A stretch of DNA of 64,000 nucleotides from Mesorhizobium sp. M8A.F.Ca.ET.218.01.1.1. Lineage in GTDB: Bacteria; Pseudomonadota; Alphaproteobacteria; Rhizobiales; Rhizobiaceae. The position numbers and the translations under genes are program-made. The stretch is from contig NZ_SRUZ01000006.1 in the NCBI RefSeq assembly GCF_004791165.1, positions 372,001 through 436,000 of the forward strand. The letters run 5' to 3'. Shown here piece after piece: positions 26,170 to 35,234 of the stretch. A model generated the notes under the pieces. The model was given only the letters and a program-made list of their open reading frames with translations. It was not told where the DNA came from and did no database searches. The number at the start of each line of letters is the position of its first letter. Position 1 is the stretch's first letter.

Positions 26170-26802
26170 TCAGGGAATGTCTTCAGGCCGCCGGCCGGGC
26201 CGGCTTTTGTAGGCTTGAAACGTCCAGCCGAAACGGAGCGCACCGCCGCGCACCGCGAACGCCGCGGCGAAGCCGGCCAGTTCTGAAACGATCGGCGGCA
26301 ATCCTGTGACGTCGCCAGCCGTGAAGATTGCAGCACCTGCGAGAGCGGCCGTAACGTAGATTTCCGGCCTCAGCAGCACCGAGGGCTCGCCGGCCAGCAG
26401 ATCACGCAGGATGCCGCCTGACGTGGCGGTGAGCACGCCGGTGATGACGGAGACGACCGGCGAACCGGTAATGGCCAGCCCCTTGGCCGCCCCCATCACC
26501 GAAAAAGCGGCCAACCCGATGGCGTCGAGCCAGAGCAGCCATTTCCAGCGGGATTCGACACGGTGCGCACCAAAGAACACCAGCACCGCAACCGCCGCGC
26601 AGATCAGCACATAGCTGGAGTTGGCGACCCAGAAAACCGGCAGATTGAGGATAACGTCGCGAAGCGTGCCGCCGCCGATACCGGTGACGCTGGCCAGGAA
26701 CAGAAAGCCGATAATGTCGAGCTGCTTGCGCGACGCCGCCAACGCCCCCGTCGCCGCGAAGACGGCAACGCCGGCATAGTCGAGGAGGGCGATGGGGTTC
26801 AT
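26170..26802 (-). CDS. Trimeric intracellular cation channel (TRIC/UPF0126) family protein
   Basis: 210 residues, seven hydrophobic segments, with the two-fold internal repeat of the family: GVAVFAATGALAASRKQLDIIGFLFLASVTGIGGGTLRD, then LAAFSVMGAAKGL...VLTATSGGILRD. The paired GGGTLRD / GGILRD motifs are diagnostic. Probably a homotrimeric cation channel in the inner membrane. It lies downstream of grpE, separated by a repeat hairpin, so it may be transcribed separately. Confidence 0.9.
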   Translation of the reverse strand: MNPIALLDYAGVAVFAATGALAASRKQLDIIGFLFLASVTGIGGGTLRDVILNLPVFWVANSSYVLICAAVAVLVFFGAHRVESRWKWLLWLDAIGLAAFSVMGAAKGLAITGSPVVSVITGVLTATSGGILRDLLAGEPSVLLRPEIYVTAALAGAAIFTAGDVTGLPPIVSELAGFAAAFAVRGGALRFGWTFQAYKSRPGRRPEDIP

Positions 26803-26817
26803 GAATTATGCGGTTAA

Positions 26818-26923
26818 GGGAGCAGGGGAGCAGGGGAGTAGGGGAGTAGGGGAGCATGTTTAGCACGAAGCCGCATGATTCATACGGCTTCCTGTTTTCC
26901 TGCCCTACTCCCCTATTCCCTAA
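26818..26923. repeat. Octamer-repeat inverted element with inner stem between grpE and TRIC gene
   Basis: Five copies of GGGAGYAK (26818-26857: GGGAGCAG x2, GGGAGTAG x2, GGGAGCAT) face CTACTCCCCTATTCCC on the right. Between them GAAGCCG (26867-26873) pairs with CGGCTTC (26885-26891), enclosing the self-complementary ATGATTCAT. The whole can form one long, imperfect cruciform or RNA hairpin. Confidence 0.7.
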
Positions 26924-27556
26924 TCACGCATCCTTTTCGGCCTGCTCATTGACCGGCCCTGGCTCGACCGGCGCGTCGGCGGCAATTTTCGGGCCGCCCT
27001 TGGCGACGCCGACCATGGCCGGGCGCAGCACCCGCTCGCCGATCGAATAGCCCGGCTGCACGACCTGGACCACGGTGTTGGCCGGCACATCGGGATTGGG
27101 CACTTCGAACATTGCCTGGTGGAAATTGGGATCGAACTTTTCGCCTTCCGGCGCGAGTTTCTTGACCCCGTGCCGTTCCAGCGCCGACAGCATGGCGCGC
27201 TCGGTCAGGTCGACGCCTTCGATCAGTGCCTTGAAGCCGGCGTCCCCCGACGCCTTGGCCTCGGCGGGAATGGCATCCAGCGCGCGGCGCAGATTGTCCG
27301 ACACCGACAGCATGTCGCGGGCGAAATTCGCCACCGCATAGGTTCGCGCGTCATGCACGTCGCGCGCGGTGCGGCGGCGCAGGTTCTCCATCTCGGCCGC
27401 GACGCGCAGCGCGCGGTCCTTCAGTTCTTCGTTTTCCTTCAGCAGTCGTACAAGCGCTTCATAGTCGCCATCGATGCTGCCTTCCGTGCGCTCGGCATTG
27501 GCCTCGGCCGCCTCGGCTTCACTGGGCGCGCGTTCGTCTTTTGCCTGGTCGCTCAT
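26924..27556 (-). CDS. grpE: Nucleotide exchange factor GrpE
   Basis: Exchanges ADP for ATP on DnaK. 210 residues: acidic N-terminus, long coiled coil (~30-85, including RVAAEMENLRRRTARDV), then the beta-wing domain (FDPNFHQAMFEVPNPDVPANTVVQVVQPGYSIGERVLRPAMVGVAKG). hrcA, the common upstream neighbour, is absent here. An RpoH-like promoter lies 43-71 nt upstream. Confidence 0.95.
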   Translation of the reverse strand: MSDQAKDERAPSEAEAAEANAERTEGSIDGDYEALVRLLKENEELKDRALRVAAEMENLRRRTARDVHDARTYAVANFARDMLSVSDNLRRALDAIPAEAKASGDAGFKALIEGVDLTERAMLSALERHGVKKLAPEGEKFDPNFHQAMFEVPNPDVPANTVVQVVQPGYSIGERVLRPAMVGVAKGGPKIAADAPVEPGPVNEQAEKDA

Positions 27557-27598
27557 CGCCGTTTCCCGTCATCTTGAATGGTGTGGATTTTGTGCCCG

Positions 27599-27627
27599 AT
27601 ATCGAGGTTCGCAGGCCAAAAATCAAG
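27599..27627 (-). promoter_or_regulatory. RpoH-like promoter of grpE
   Basis: On the minus strand CTTGAT (27627-27622), a 17-nt spacer, then CGATAT (27604-27599). This differs by one base per hexamer from the CTTGAA / CCATAT pair seen before hsp20 at 7336, at the same spacing. Confidence 0.5.
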
Positions 27628-27783
27628 GGGAAAGCAACCGCAAGGCCCTTTGAAGACGCCGGGACGATGCTGCGATTTTAATTCAAATTTTACCGTACTT
27701 GCCGGCTTTGCTTGCCTCAGGGGCGTGATGGGGGAACCATTCCCTTGCTGGAGGAGTTTCGGAGCCGACGCAGGATTTTTGAG

Positions 27784-27981
27784 ATGATGACCCGCAAAAA
27801 GCTTGAAAAGGGCGAGAGGCTCGCCGCGGAGGTCCGGCGCCAGCTCGGTGCCGAGACGATGGCGCGCTTTCTGCGCACCTTGCCAGCCTTCCACACGGAG
27901 ACCGACATCCCCGATCGTTTCAGGCAATTGCTCGACCGCCTTGACCGGGTCGAGAATGGCGACGCCTGGCGGCGGCAGTAG
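27784..27981 (+). CDS. Short hypothetical protein
   Basis: 65 residues from ATG 27784, with GCAGGA about 8 nt upstream. Charged and helical (KKLEKGERLAAEVRRQLG, FRQLLDRLDRVENG), without signal or membrane segment. Codon choice looks coding, and it is divergent from grpE. I do not recognise a family. It could be a small regulator or a spurious frame. Confidence 0.45.
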   Translation: MMTRKKLEKGERLAAEVRRQLGAETMARFLRTLPAFHTETDIPDRFRQLLDRLDRVENGDAWRRQ

Positions 27982-28072
27982 GCGCCTCGTCCGGCCTTAC
28001 GCGACAATTACGCACAGTAACTTTACGTGAAGGCCGGCTTGCGGCGGCGGCGCACCCTGCCTATGCTTCCTG

Positions 28073-29095
28073 ATGAACATGATTTCCCCCGAAATGGCGG
28101 CCAGTAGCAAGCGCGCCTGGCTCAAGATTCTGGCACGCTACAAGAAGCCCGACAGGCGGCGCAGCGCACTCGAACTCGCCATTACCCTCATTCCTTTCGC
28201 CTCGCTGTGGGCTCTGTCTTCCGCCGCCTATGCCTACGGCCATTGGTGGGGGCTGATCCTCATCCTGCCCGCGGCCGGGTTCCTGGTGCGGATCTTCATG
28301 ATCCAGCACGATTGCGGCCATGGCTCGTTCTTCGCCAATCGCATTGCCGACGACTGGATCGGCCGAGCGCTCGGTGTCCTGACGCTGACGCCCTACGATT
28401 GCTGGCGGCGTGCCCACGCCGTGCATCATGCCAGCGCCGGCAATCTCGATGAGCGCGGCATGGGTGACATCAGGACGTTGACCGTCGCCGAGTACCGGCG
28501 CCTGTCCTGGCGCGGGCGCCTGGCCTATCGCCTCTATCGCCATCCGCTGGTGATGTTCGGGCTCGGGCCGATCTGGTTGTTCATCTTCTCGCAAAGGCTG
28601 CCCATCGGCATGATGCGCGGCGGCTTTACGCCCTGGGTGTCGTCGATGACCACCAATCTCGCCATTGCGCTTGCGGCGGCATTGCTTATCTGGGCCGTCG
28701 GTCCCGGCGCGTTCCTGATTGTCCATCTGCCGATCGTCATCCTCGCCGGTTCGGCCGGCATCTGGCTGTTCTACGTCCAGCATCAGTTCGAGGAGACCGA
28801 ATGGGCGAAGGACGAGGAATGGCAGTTCCAGCATGCCGCCCTGCACGGCTCGTCCTACTACGACCTGCCGCCGGTTCTGAACTGGTTCACCGGCAATATC
28901 GGCGTCCACCACGTCCACCACCTCTCCGCCAAGGTGCCCGGCTACCGGTTGCAGGAAGTGCTGCGAGACTATCCGGAACTGCGCGGTATCGGCCGCGTCA
29001 CGCTGCTCGACAGCCTGCGCTGCGTCAAACTGGCCTTGTGGGACGAAAGCCGCAGCAAGCTGATATCGTTCCGAGAGGCACACGCGGCGCTGTAG
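28073..29095 (+). CDS. Membrane fatty acid desaturase
   Basis: Di-iron, O2-dependent acyl desaturase. 340 residues, about four membrane helices. The three histidine boxes are intact: HDCGH at 79-83, HAVHH at 115-119, and HHVHH near residue 285. Length and box spacing fit the delta-12/omega-3-like bacterial group, but the position of the double bond cannot be read. It stands alone on the plus strand. Confidence 0.9.
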   Translation: MNMISPEMAASSKRAWLKILARYKKPDRRRSALELAITLIPFASLWALSSAAYAYGHWWGLILILPAAGFLVRIFMIQHDCGHGSFFANRIADDWIGRALGVLTLTPYDCWRRAHAVHHASAGNLDERGMGDIRTLTVAEYRRLSWRGRLAYRLYRHPLVMFGLGPIWLFIFSQRLPIGMMRGGFTPWVSSMTTNLAIALAAALLIWAVGPGAFLIVHLPIVILAGSAGIWLFYVQHQFEETEWAKDEEWQFQHAALHGSSYYDLPPVLNWFTGNIGVHHVHHLSAKVPGYRLQEVLRDYPELRGIGRVTLLDSLRCVKLALWDESRSKLISFREAHAAL

Positions 29096-29134
29096 CGCTT
29101 GTCTTGCTTCCCATCAACGGAGAGGTGAAGTGCG

Positions 29135-29174
29135 GTCCGCGCAGCGGACGAAAAGCCAATTGCCTGGCTTTTCG
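29135..29174. terminator. Double hairpin between desaturase and DJ-1/PfpI genes
   Basis: GTCCGC-GCA-GCGGAC (29135-29149) is followed by CGAAAAGCC, an 8-nt loop and GGCTTTTCG (29149-29174), both perfect. They lie between converging genes and read the same way on both strands, so a bidirectional terminator is likely. No long U-tract is present. Confidence 0.5.
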
Positions 29175-29261
29175 AACAATGCCCAAGGGCCGCATGAGGA
29201 AGCAGCGCAAAGCTTTCCAACCTGAGTTGAAAGCGTAGAAGAGCAGCCGGTTCTCAGAGCC

Positions 29262-29882
29262 TCAGGCCGCCTGCCGCTCGTCGCGCATCAGGATCTCGCC
29301 ATGGCGGATCTCCGTGCCCAGCACCTTCAGGCATTCGCGAATGAAATTGGACAGGCCCGGCCAGCCCTTGGCAGATACGAGATTGCCGTCGACATGGGCT
29401 CCGTTCGGCGCGACGTCGATATAGATACCGCCGGCCAGCGTCACTTCCGGCTCGCAATAGTGAAGCGCCGCCACTTCCCTGCCCCGCACCACGCCGTCGA
29501 CCGCGATCAGGATCTGCACGCCGTGGCAGATGGTGAAGATCGGCTTGCCGGTCTCATGGAAGTGCCGCACCAGCGCCTGCACGCGCTTGTCGATGCGGAT
29601 GTATTCGGGACCGCGCCCGCCCGCCGCGTAGACGGCATCGTACTGGCCCGGATCCACCTCGGAAAACGTCTTGTTGAGGATGTAATCGTGGCCGAGCTTT
29701 TCGGTGTAGGTCTGGTGGCCCTCGAAATCGTGCAGCGATGTCTTCAGTACATCGCCCGCCTTCTTGTCCGGGCACACGACATGCACGGTGTGGCCGACGG
29801 CATGCATGGCCTGCTCAAAGACGAAAATCTCATATTCCTCGCTGAACTCGCCAACGAGCATCAATATTTTCTTACCAGCCAT
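29262..29882 (-). CDS. DJ-1/PfpI family protein
   Basis: 206 residues. The nucleophile Cys sits in the elbow FTICHGVQILIAV, with the family's upstream acidic/aromatic elements (YDAVYAAGGRGPEYIR) in place. Members act as glyoxalases, deglycases or chaperones; the actual role here is open. GGGAGGAA precedes the ATG. Single-gene unit. Confidence 0.88.
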   Translation of the reverse strand: MAGKKILMLVGEFSEEYEIFVFEQAMHAVGHTVHVVCPDKKAGDVLKTSLHDFEGHQTYTEKLGHDYILNKTFSEVDPGQYDAVYAAGGRGPEYIRIDKRVQALVRHFHETGKPIFTICHGVQILIAVDGVVRGREVAALHYCEPEVTLAGGIYIDVAPNGAHVDGNLVSAKGWPGLSNFIRECLKVLGTEIRHGEILMRDERQAA

Positions 29883-30074
29883 TCCCGGTTCCTCCCTTTG
29901 TGGCCATTTATTTCGGATGACGAAATAATCGACTTATCGTAAGGGCAGGACGGTGAAAGGGGAAGCGGAAATCGCCCTATTGGTAAGACCAGTTTTCGGA
30001 GACGGGCACGATCACCAGCAAATTCGAGTCGTTAAAAAGGCCAAAATGGAATCATTGGTTCGACCAGACTACGG

Positions 30075-31682
30075 TCAGGCAACCGCCTTGATCATGCCCG
30101 CGGCCTTCTCGGCGATCATGATGGTCGGCGCATTGGTGTTGCCGCCGATCAGCCTCGGCATCACCGAGGCGTCGACGACGCGCAAGGCTTGCATGCCGTG
30201 GACACGCAGTTCCGGATCAACCACCGCCATATCGTCGATGCCCATCTTGCAGGTGCCGGCCGGGTGATAAATCGTGTCGGCGCGGGCACGGATATGGGAC
30301 ATAAGCTCCGCGTCGCTCGACACGCCGGCAGTGTAGATTTCCTTGTGGCGGTATTTGGCCAGTGCCGGCGCCTCCAGGACACCGCGCATCATTCGAACAC
30401 CCCTCAGCAGAAGCTCGCCGTCACGTTCGTCCGATAGAAAGCGCGGGTCGATGCGCGGTGCCGCCAGCGGATCCGCGCTCGACAGCCCGACCTCGCCCCG
30501 CGAATATGGCCGCAGCACGCAGACGTGGCAGGAAAAACCGTAACCCATATGCAGCTTGCGGCCGTGATCGTCGACGATGGCGATGCAGAAATGCAGTTGC
30601 AGGTCGGGCCGGTCGATCGCTGGGTCGGATTTGAGGAAGGCGCCGCCTTCCGCGTAGGGCGTAGCGATCATGCCGCCGCCATCCCTGCGCCAGCGCAGCA
30701 TATGCCGCAGCAGGCCAGGCAGACCGCGCACACCGATGCCCATCATGTCGGCGTCCTTCGACGTCCAGCCCAGGATGAAATCGAGATGATCCTGCAGGTT
30801 CTTGCCCACTCCGGGCAGTTCGTGAGCAACCGGAATACCGTGCACGGCAAGTTCGGCGGCGGGGCCAATGCCCGATAGCAACAGCAGTTGCGGCGAACCG
30901 AAAGCGCCGCCGCAGACAATGACCTCGCGCCCGGCTTGTGCAATCGCTTCGCTGTTGCCCTTGCGATAGCGAACGCCGGTCGACCGCTTGCCGTCAAGCA
31001 CGATGCCCGTGGCTTGTGCTCCGGTGATGACGGTAAGGTTGGGCCGGCTCATGACCGGATGCAGATATGCGGCAGCCGCCGAGCATCGTTCGCCATTGCG
31101 GCGCTCGTCCCAGAATTGCGTCACCTGATAGAGCCCCGCCCCTTCCTGCTCCGGTCCGTTGAAATCGTCGTTGCGGCGTATCTGGTTTTCGCCGCAGGCC
31201 TCGACAAAGGCCCTTGAGAGCGCACGCGGCTCCTGCTGTTCGCCGACCCGCAGCGGTCCTTCGCTGCCATGTAGTGCGTCTGCACCGCGCTGATTGCCTT
31301 CGGCGCGCCGGAAATAGGGCAGCACGTCGTCCCACGACCAGCCCTGGCAGCCGAGATCGGCCCATTCGTCATAGTCGCCACGGTGCCCGCGCGTGTAAAG
31401 CATGGCGTTGATGGCACTGGAGCCGCCGAGCGTCTTGCCGCGCGGCTGGTAACCCTTGCGGCCGCCAAGCCCAGGCTGCGGCACCGTCTCGAACGCCCAG
31501 TTGTTGATCTTCGGCCGGCCCGGCAGCAGCGCGATGACGCCGGCGGGTGCGCGGATCAGCAGATCCTTGCCGGCTCCTCCCGCCTCGATCAGGCAAACTG
31601 TTTTCGAGGTATCTTCGGAGAGCCGCGCGGCAAGCGTGCAGCCGGCGGACCCGCCACCGGCGATGACATAGTCGTAGCGCAT
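30075..31682 (-). CDS. GMC family FAD-dependent oxidoreductase (choline dehydrogenase-like)
   Basis: 535 residues. FAD dinucleotide-binding DYVIAGGGSAGCTLAARLSED at the N-terminus, GMC signature 1 in RGKTLGGSSAINAMLYTRGHR, and the C-terminal YHPAGTCKMG / DASVMPRLIGGNTNAPT carrying the catalytic His-Asn pair. It oxidises an alcohol. No betaine aldehyde dehydrogenase gene is adjacent, so a role in choline use is uncertain. GGGAGGGG precedes the ATG. Confidence 0.9.
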   Translation of the reverse strand: MRYDYVIAGGGSAGCTLAARLSEDTSKTVCLIEAGGAGKDLLIRAPAGVIALLPGRPKINNWAFETVPQPGLGGRKGYQPRGKTLGGSSAINAMLYTRGHRGDYDEWADLGCQGWSWDDVLPYFRRAEGNQRGADALHGSEGPLRVGEQQEPRALSRAFVEACGENQIRRNDDFNGPEQEGAGLYQVTQFWDERRNGERCSAAAAYLHPVMSRPNLTVITGAQATGIVLDGKRSTGVRYRKGNSEAIAQAGREVIVCGGAFGSPQLLLLSGIGPAAELAVHGIPVAHELPGVGKNLQDHLDFILGWTSKDADMMGIGVRGLPGLLRHMLRWRRDGGGMIATPYAEGGAFLKSDPAIDRPDLQLHFCIAIVDDHGRKLHMGYGFSCHVCVLRPYSRGEVGLSSADPLAAPRIDPRFLSDERDGELLLRGVRMMRGVLEAPALAKYRHKEIYTAGVSSDAELMSHIRARADTIYHPAGTCKMGIDDMAVVDPELRVHGMQALRVVDASVMPRLIGGNTNAPTIMIAEKAAGMIKAVA

Positions 31683-31779
31683 GAGACCCCTCCCAGATCG
31701 TCAGGCGGATATTTCTATCCGGACGATCAGAGAAGGCCCGATCGCGGGCGATGTAAAGACGCGTGGACCTACCGCCGCG

Positions 31780-32313
31780 TCAGTTGCCGCGGGCCCGCCG
31801 CCAGGAATATCTCGGACCCTTGGGCTCCGATATGGCGGCCGGCTGGTAGTAAAGCCCCAACCCGCCGGTACGGCCCTCCTCCAGGCGTTTCAAGAGCACT
31901 GGATTCGAGATCTCGAACTCGTCGAAGCCAAGCCGCAGCATGTGCGGCAACGGGTCGACCAGGATCTGCCCGGTGGCACGCAGCGCGCCCGTGAAATGAT
32001 AGCGGTTGCGCAGCAGTTCGCCCTTGGTGAAAGACCGGCCGTCGCCGAAAGCCGGGAAGGCCAGCGCCACCAGCGACAGCTGGTCGAGCAGGTCGGCGAT
32101 CTTCTCGAGCTGATCGCCGGGCTGCAGCACGACGCCGAGCCGCTCCTTCGCCGAGCGGCGCACCTCCGGGTCAAGATCGAGGAATGCCTGCAACGGCAGG
32201 ATGAAGCGGCCGTTGCCTGCCAGCGCGTCGGCGCTTTCGGCATGGGTCCACTCGTCCTCGCGAAACCCTTCAGGGGTCCAGAGCCGGGTCTCCGGTGTCG
32301 TCGGTTCAGTCAT
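31780..32313 (-). CDS. DUF934 family protein of the sulfate-assimilation cluster
   Basis: 177 residues from ATG 32313. The conserved block RYHFTGALRATGQILVDPLPHMLRLGFDEFE is typical of DUF934, usually encoded next to cysI and cysH in Proteobacteria. Biochemical role unproven, perhaps helping sulfite reductase. It is separated from cysH by a 120-nt palindromic repeat, so it may depend on read-through. Confidence 0.88.
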   Translation of the reverse strand: MTEPTTPETRLWTPEGFREDEWTHAESADALAGNGRFILPLQAFLDLDPEVRRSAKERLGVVLQPGDQLEKIADLLDQLSLVALAFPAFGDGRSFTKGELLRNRYHFTGALRATGQILVDPLPHMLRLGFDEFEISNPVLLKRLEEGRTGGLGLYYQPAAISEPKGPRYSWRRARGN

Positions 32314-32353
32314 CAAAATTCCTAAAAATTCAAAGAGCTCAAGGGTGTGCTGA

Positions 32354-32473
32354 AATTCAGGTCAGGCCGCTTCGAAAACGGCTGCTTCCGAGAACCGGAG
32401 CGGAGCGTACTTGAAGTACGTGAGCCCCGGAAGCGCAGGAAGCTGCCGTTTGCAGGCCGGCCTCACCTGAATT
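32354..32473. repeat. 120-nt rhizobial palindromic intergenic element between cysH and DUF934
   Basis: Ends are AATTCAGGT and ACCTGAATT. The arms (AGGCCG, AAACGGC, GCTTCC blocks) repeat in reverse complement on the right, and the centre CGTACTT-G-AAGTACG (32406-32420) is a perfect palindrome. This matches the Rhizobium intergenic mosaic-type elements I know from many Rhizobiales. It inserts exactly between two operon genes. Confidence 0.75.
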
Positions 32474-32483
32474 GCAACATACC

Positions 32484-33248
32484 CTATAGTGATGCGTCGG
32501 TCAGCGACACTTCCAGTCCCGACAGGTGAATGCCGCACTCGGTCTTGGCGTGACCGGCCCAGCGGCCGCTGCGCGCGTCCTCGCCCGGCTGCACCGGCTG
32601 CGTGCACGGAAAGCAGCCGATCGACAGATAGCCATAGGCGACCAGTGGATTTTCGCGCAGCGCATGCGAACGCATGTAGTCGGCCTGATCCGACGTCGTC
32701 CAGTGCGCCAGCGGATTGATGCGGATGCGCGGGCCGACCGCCTCGAACACCGGAAGTGCGGCCCGTGTCGAGGCCTGGAAGCGCTTGCGACCTGTGAACC
32801 AGGCACGGAAGGGGGCGACGCCACGTGCCAGCGGCTCGACCTTGCGCACGTCGCAGCAGGCATCGGTGTTGTTCTGATGCAGATTGCCGGTCGGGTCGAT
32901 CCGTTCGAGCGCCGCCTCGTCGGGCTTGATCACCCGGATGTTGGTCAGCCCGAAATCGGCGACCAGCGCGTCGCGATAGCCGAGCGTCTCCTCGAAATGC
33001 TTGCCGGTATCGAGGAAGATGACCGGTAGCGTGCGGTCGATCTCCGCGATCATGTGCAGCAGCACCGCCGAATCCGCGCCGAACGAAGACACGGCGGCGA
33101 TCTCGTCGTGGAACAGGTCCCTGGCCGCACGTTCGATGATCTCAAGCGGCTTCAAATGGCCATAGAGCGCATCGAGGCCCGCCGCCTTGGCGGCGGCGCC
33201 GTCCTCGACGTCGGCAACACGGTCAAGCGGCCTTGGCTTCGCCAGCAT
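32484..33248 (-). CDS. cysH: Assimilatory adenylylsulfate (APS) reductase
   Basis: Reduces activated sulfate to sulfite. 254 residues from ATG 33248. The PAPS-reductase fold starts with AAVSSFGADSAVLLHM. Two cysteine pairs, C131-C132 in NTDACCDVRK and C212/C215 in GCFPCTQPV, bind the 4Fe-4S cluster that marks APS- rather than PAPS-specific enzymes. The catalytic Cys is C238 in KTECGIHL. Its start overlaps the end of cysI by 26 nt. Confidence 0.94.
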   Translation of the reverse strand: MLAKPRPLDRVADVEDGAAAKAAGLDALYGHLKPLEIIERAARDLFHDEIAAVSSFGADSAVLLHMIAEIDRTLPVIFLDTGKHFEETLGYRDALVADFGLTNIRVIKPDEAALERIDPTGNLHQNNTDACCDVRKVEPLARGVAPFRAWFTGRKRFQASTRAALPVFEAVGPRIRINPLAHWTTSDQADYMRSHALRENPLVAYGYLSIGCFPCTQPVQPGEDARSGRWAGHAKTECGIHLSGLEVSLTDASL

Positions 33249-34893
33249 AGAGCGCCTCCTTGAACGGCGCGGGACCGACACGGCGGTAGGCGTCGATGAA
33301 TATTTCCTGTGGGTTGAGCCGAAGGCCGAGATAGGTATCGACGATCGTCTCGATGGCGTCGGTGATCTCTTCCGACGAGAAGCCGCGGCCGATGATCTCG
33401 CCGACGGAGGTGTTTTCGTCGGCCGAACCGCCGAGCGTCACCTGGTAGAGCTCGGAGCCTTTCTTCTCGACACCGAGGATGCCGATATGGCCGACATGGT
33501 GGTGGCCGCAGGCATTGATGCAGCCGGAGATCTTGAGCTTCAATTCGCCGATCTCGCGCTGCCGCTCCAGCGAGGCGAAGCGTTGCGAGATTTCCTGCGC
33601 GATCGGGATCGAGCGCGCCGTCGCCAGCGCGCAATAATCGAGGCCCGGGCACGAGATGATGTCCGAGATCAGGTTGGAATTGGCCGTCGCCAGCCCGATG
33701 TCGACCAGCGCGTCATAGACCGCCTTGAGGTCGGCGCGCGCCACATGTGGCAGGATCAGGTTCTGCTCATGGCTGACGCGCAACTCGTCGAAGGCGTATC
33801 TTTCGGCGATATCGGCGACGGCTTCCATCTGGCTGTCCGATGCGTCGCCCGGTACCTCGCCGATGCCCTTGAGCGAAATCGTCACCGCGGCATAATCGGG
33901 ATGGCGATGCGTCACCACGTTCTGGTCGAGCCAGTCCGAGAAGCCCTTGGAATCCAACCGCGCCACCTTGACGGCCGCGTCGCCTTCCGGACGCCCGGCC
34001 AGCGCCGGCGGCGCGAAATAGGCCTCGATGGCGCGGATGTCCGCCTCAGGCAGCTTCAGTTCCGCATCCTTCAACTCCTGCCACTCGGCCTCGACCTGGC
34101 GGGTGATTTCCTCGGCGCCGGTCTCGTGCACCAGGATCTTGATGCGCGCCTTGTACTTGTTGTCGCGGCGCCCATAGAGATTGTAAACGCGCAGGATCGC
34201 CGTGCAGTAGGACAGAAGGTCGGCCTCCGGCAGAAAGTCGCGAATCTTCCTCGCCACCATCGGCGTGCGGCCCTGGCCACCGCCGACATAGACGGCGAAG
34301 CCGAGTTCGCCGGCGGCGTTCTTCTTCAGGTGCAGGCCGATGTCATGCGTCTGGATGGCGGCGCGGTCACGCTCGGCTCCCGTCACCGCGATCTTGAACT
34401 TACGCGGCAGGAACGAGAATTCCGGATGCACCGACGACCACTGCCGCAGGATTTCCGCATAGGGGCGCGGATCGGCGACCTCGTCGGCGGCAGCGCCGGC
34501 AAAATGGTCCGCGGTGACATTGCGGATGCAGTTGCCGCTGGTCTGGATGGCGTGCATCTCGACGCTGGCCAGGTCCGCCAGGATCACCGGAATGTCCGAC
34601 AGCGCCGGCCAGTTGAACTGGATGTTCTGGCGCGTGGTGAAATGGCCGTAGCCCTTGTCGTATTTGCGGGCGATGTGGCCGAGCATGCGCAACTGCTTGC
34701 CGTTCAGCGTGCCGTAGGGCACGGCGATGCGAAGCATATAGGCGTGCAGCTGCAGGTAAACGCCGTTCATCAGCCTGAGCGGCCGGAACTGGTCCTCGGT
34801 GATCTCGCCGGACAGCCGGCGCTGGACCTGGTCGCTGAACTCGGCGACGCGGGCCTGGACAAAATCGTGGTCGAACTCATCGTAACGGTACAT
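33223..34893 (-). CDS. cysI: Ferredoxin-type sulfite/nitrite reductase
   Basis: Six-electron reduction of sulfite to sulfide at a siroheme-Fe4S4 centre. 556 residues. Two ferrodoxin-like halves; the substrate-site arginine is in YGHFTTRQNIQFNWP, and the cluster/siroheme cysteines are in ISCPGLDYCALA and SGCINACGHHHVG. No CysJ flavoprotein is present, so electrons probably come from ferredoxin. The cysG gene in the same operon supplies siroheme. Confidence 0.93.
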   Translation of the reverse strand: MYRYDEFDHDFVQARVAEFSDQVQRRLSGEITEDQFRPLRLMNGVYLQLHAYMLRIAVPYGTLNGKQLRMLGHIARKYDKGYGHFTTRQNIQFNWPALSDIPVILADLASVEMHAIQTSGNCIRNVTADHFAGAAADEVADPRPYAEILRQWSSVHPEFSFLPRKFKIAVTGAERDRAAIQTHDIGLHLKKNAAGELGFAVYVGGGQGRTPMVARKIRDFLPEADLLSYCTAILRVYNLYGRRDNKYKARIKILVHETGAEEITRQVEAEWQELKDAELKLPEADIRAIEAYFAPPALAGRPEGDAAVKVARLDSKGFSDWLDQNVVTHRHPDYAAVTISLKGIGEVPGDASDSQMEAVADIAERYAFDELRVSHEQNLILPHVARADLKAVYDALVDIGLATANSNLISDIISCPGLDYCALATARSIPIAQEISQRFASLERQREIGELKLKISGCINACGHHHVGHIGILGVEKKGSELYQVTLGGSADENTSVGEIIGRGFSSEEITDAIETIVDTYLGLRLNPQEIFIDAYRRVGPAPFKEALYAGEAKAA

Positions 34894-34940
34894 GCTTCGT
34901 CTTTCAGGGCGCGTCCGCCCACTTTCACTTTCAGTCTGGC

Positions 34941-35234
34941 TTACGCCGCCCGTATAGCCTGCTTGCCGAGATCGCCACGAATAGTGGGACCGGCGGCGCG
35001 GATCTTCTCGCGCAACCGCACCGGCTCGACGACGCCGTCGACGACTTCCGCGTCGATCAGATTGACGTCGACCACTTCATTGTCGGCATAGGCCTTGGCG
35101 CCGATCGCCTCCAGCCGATCCTCGGCCGCCTTGTCATGGGCAAGGTCTGCATGGTCCACCGTCTCGGCCCAGCCGCCATCGGCGTACCAGACGGCGATGC
35201 CGTCGCCGAGGCGATTGGCGGTCAGTATCTTCAT
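34941..35234 (-). CDS. DUF2849 family protein
   Basis: 97 residues. MKILTANRLGDGIAVWY and a C-terminal LREKIRAAGPTIR fit DUF2849, a small family encoded between siroheme synthase and sulfite reductase in alphaproteobacteria. Its ATG overlaps the cysG stop (ATGA). No catalytic motif is visible; a helper of sulfite reductase is a reasonable guess from context only. Confidence 0.85.
   Translation of the reverse strand: MKILTANRLGDGIAVWYADGGWAETVDHADLAHDKAAEDRLEAIGAKAYADNEVVDVNLIDAEVVDGVVEPVRLREKIRAAGPTIRGDLGKQAIRAA

Noticed and set aside
33187..35091. 634-codon plus-strand frame over cysI
   Set aside because: Shadow frame; cysI on the minus strand shows intact siroheme and cluster motifs.
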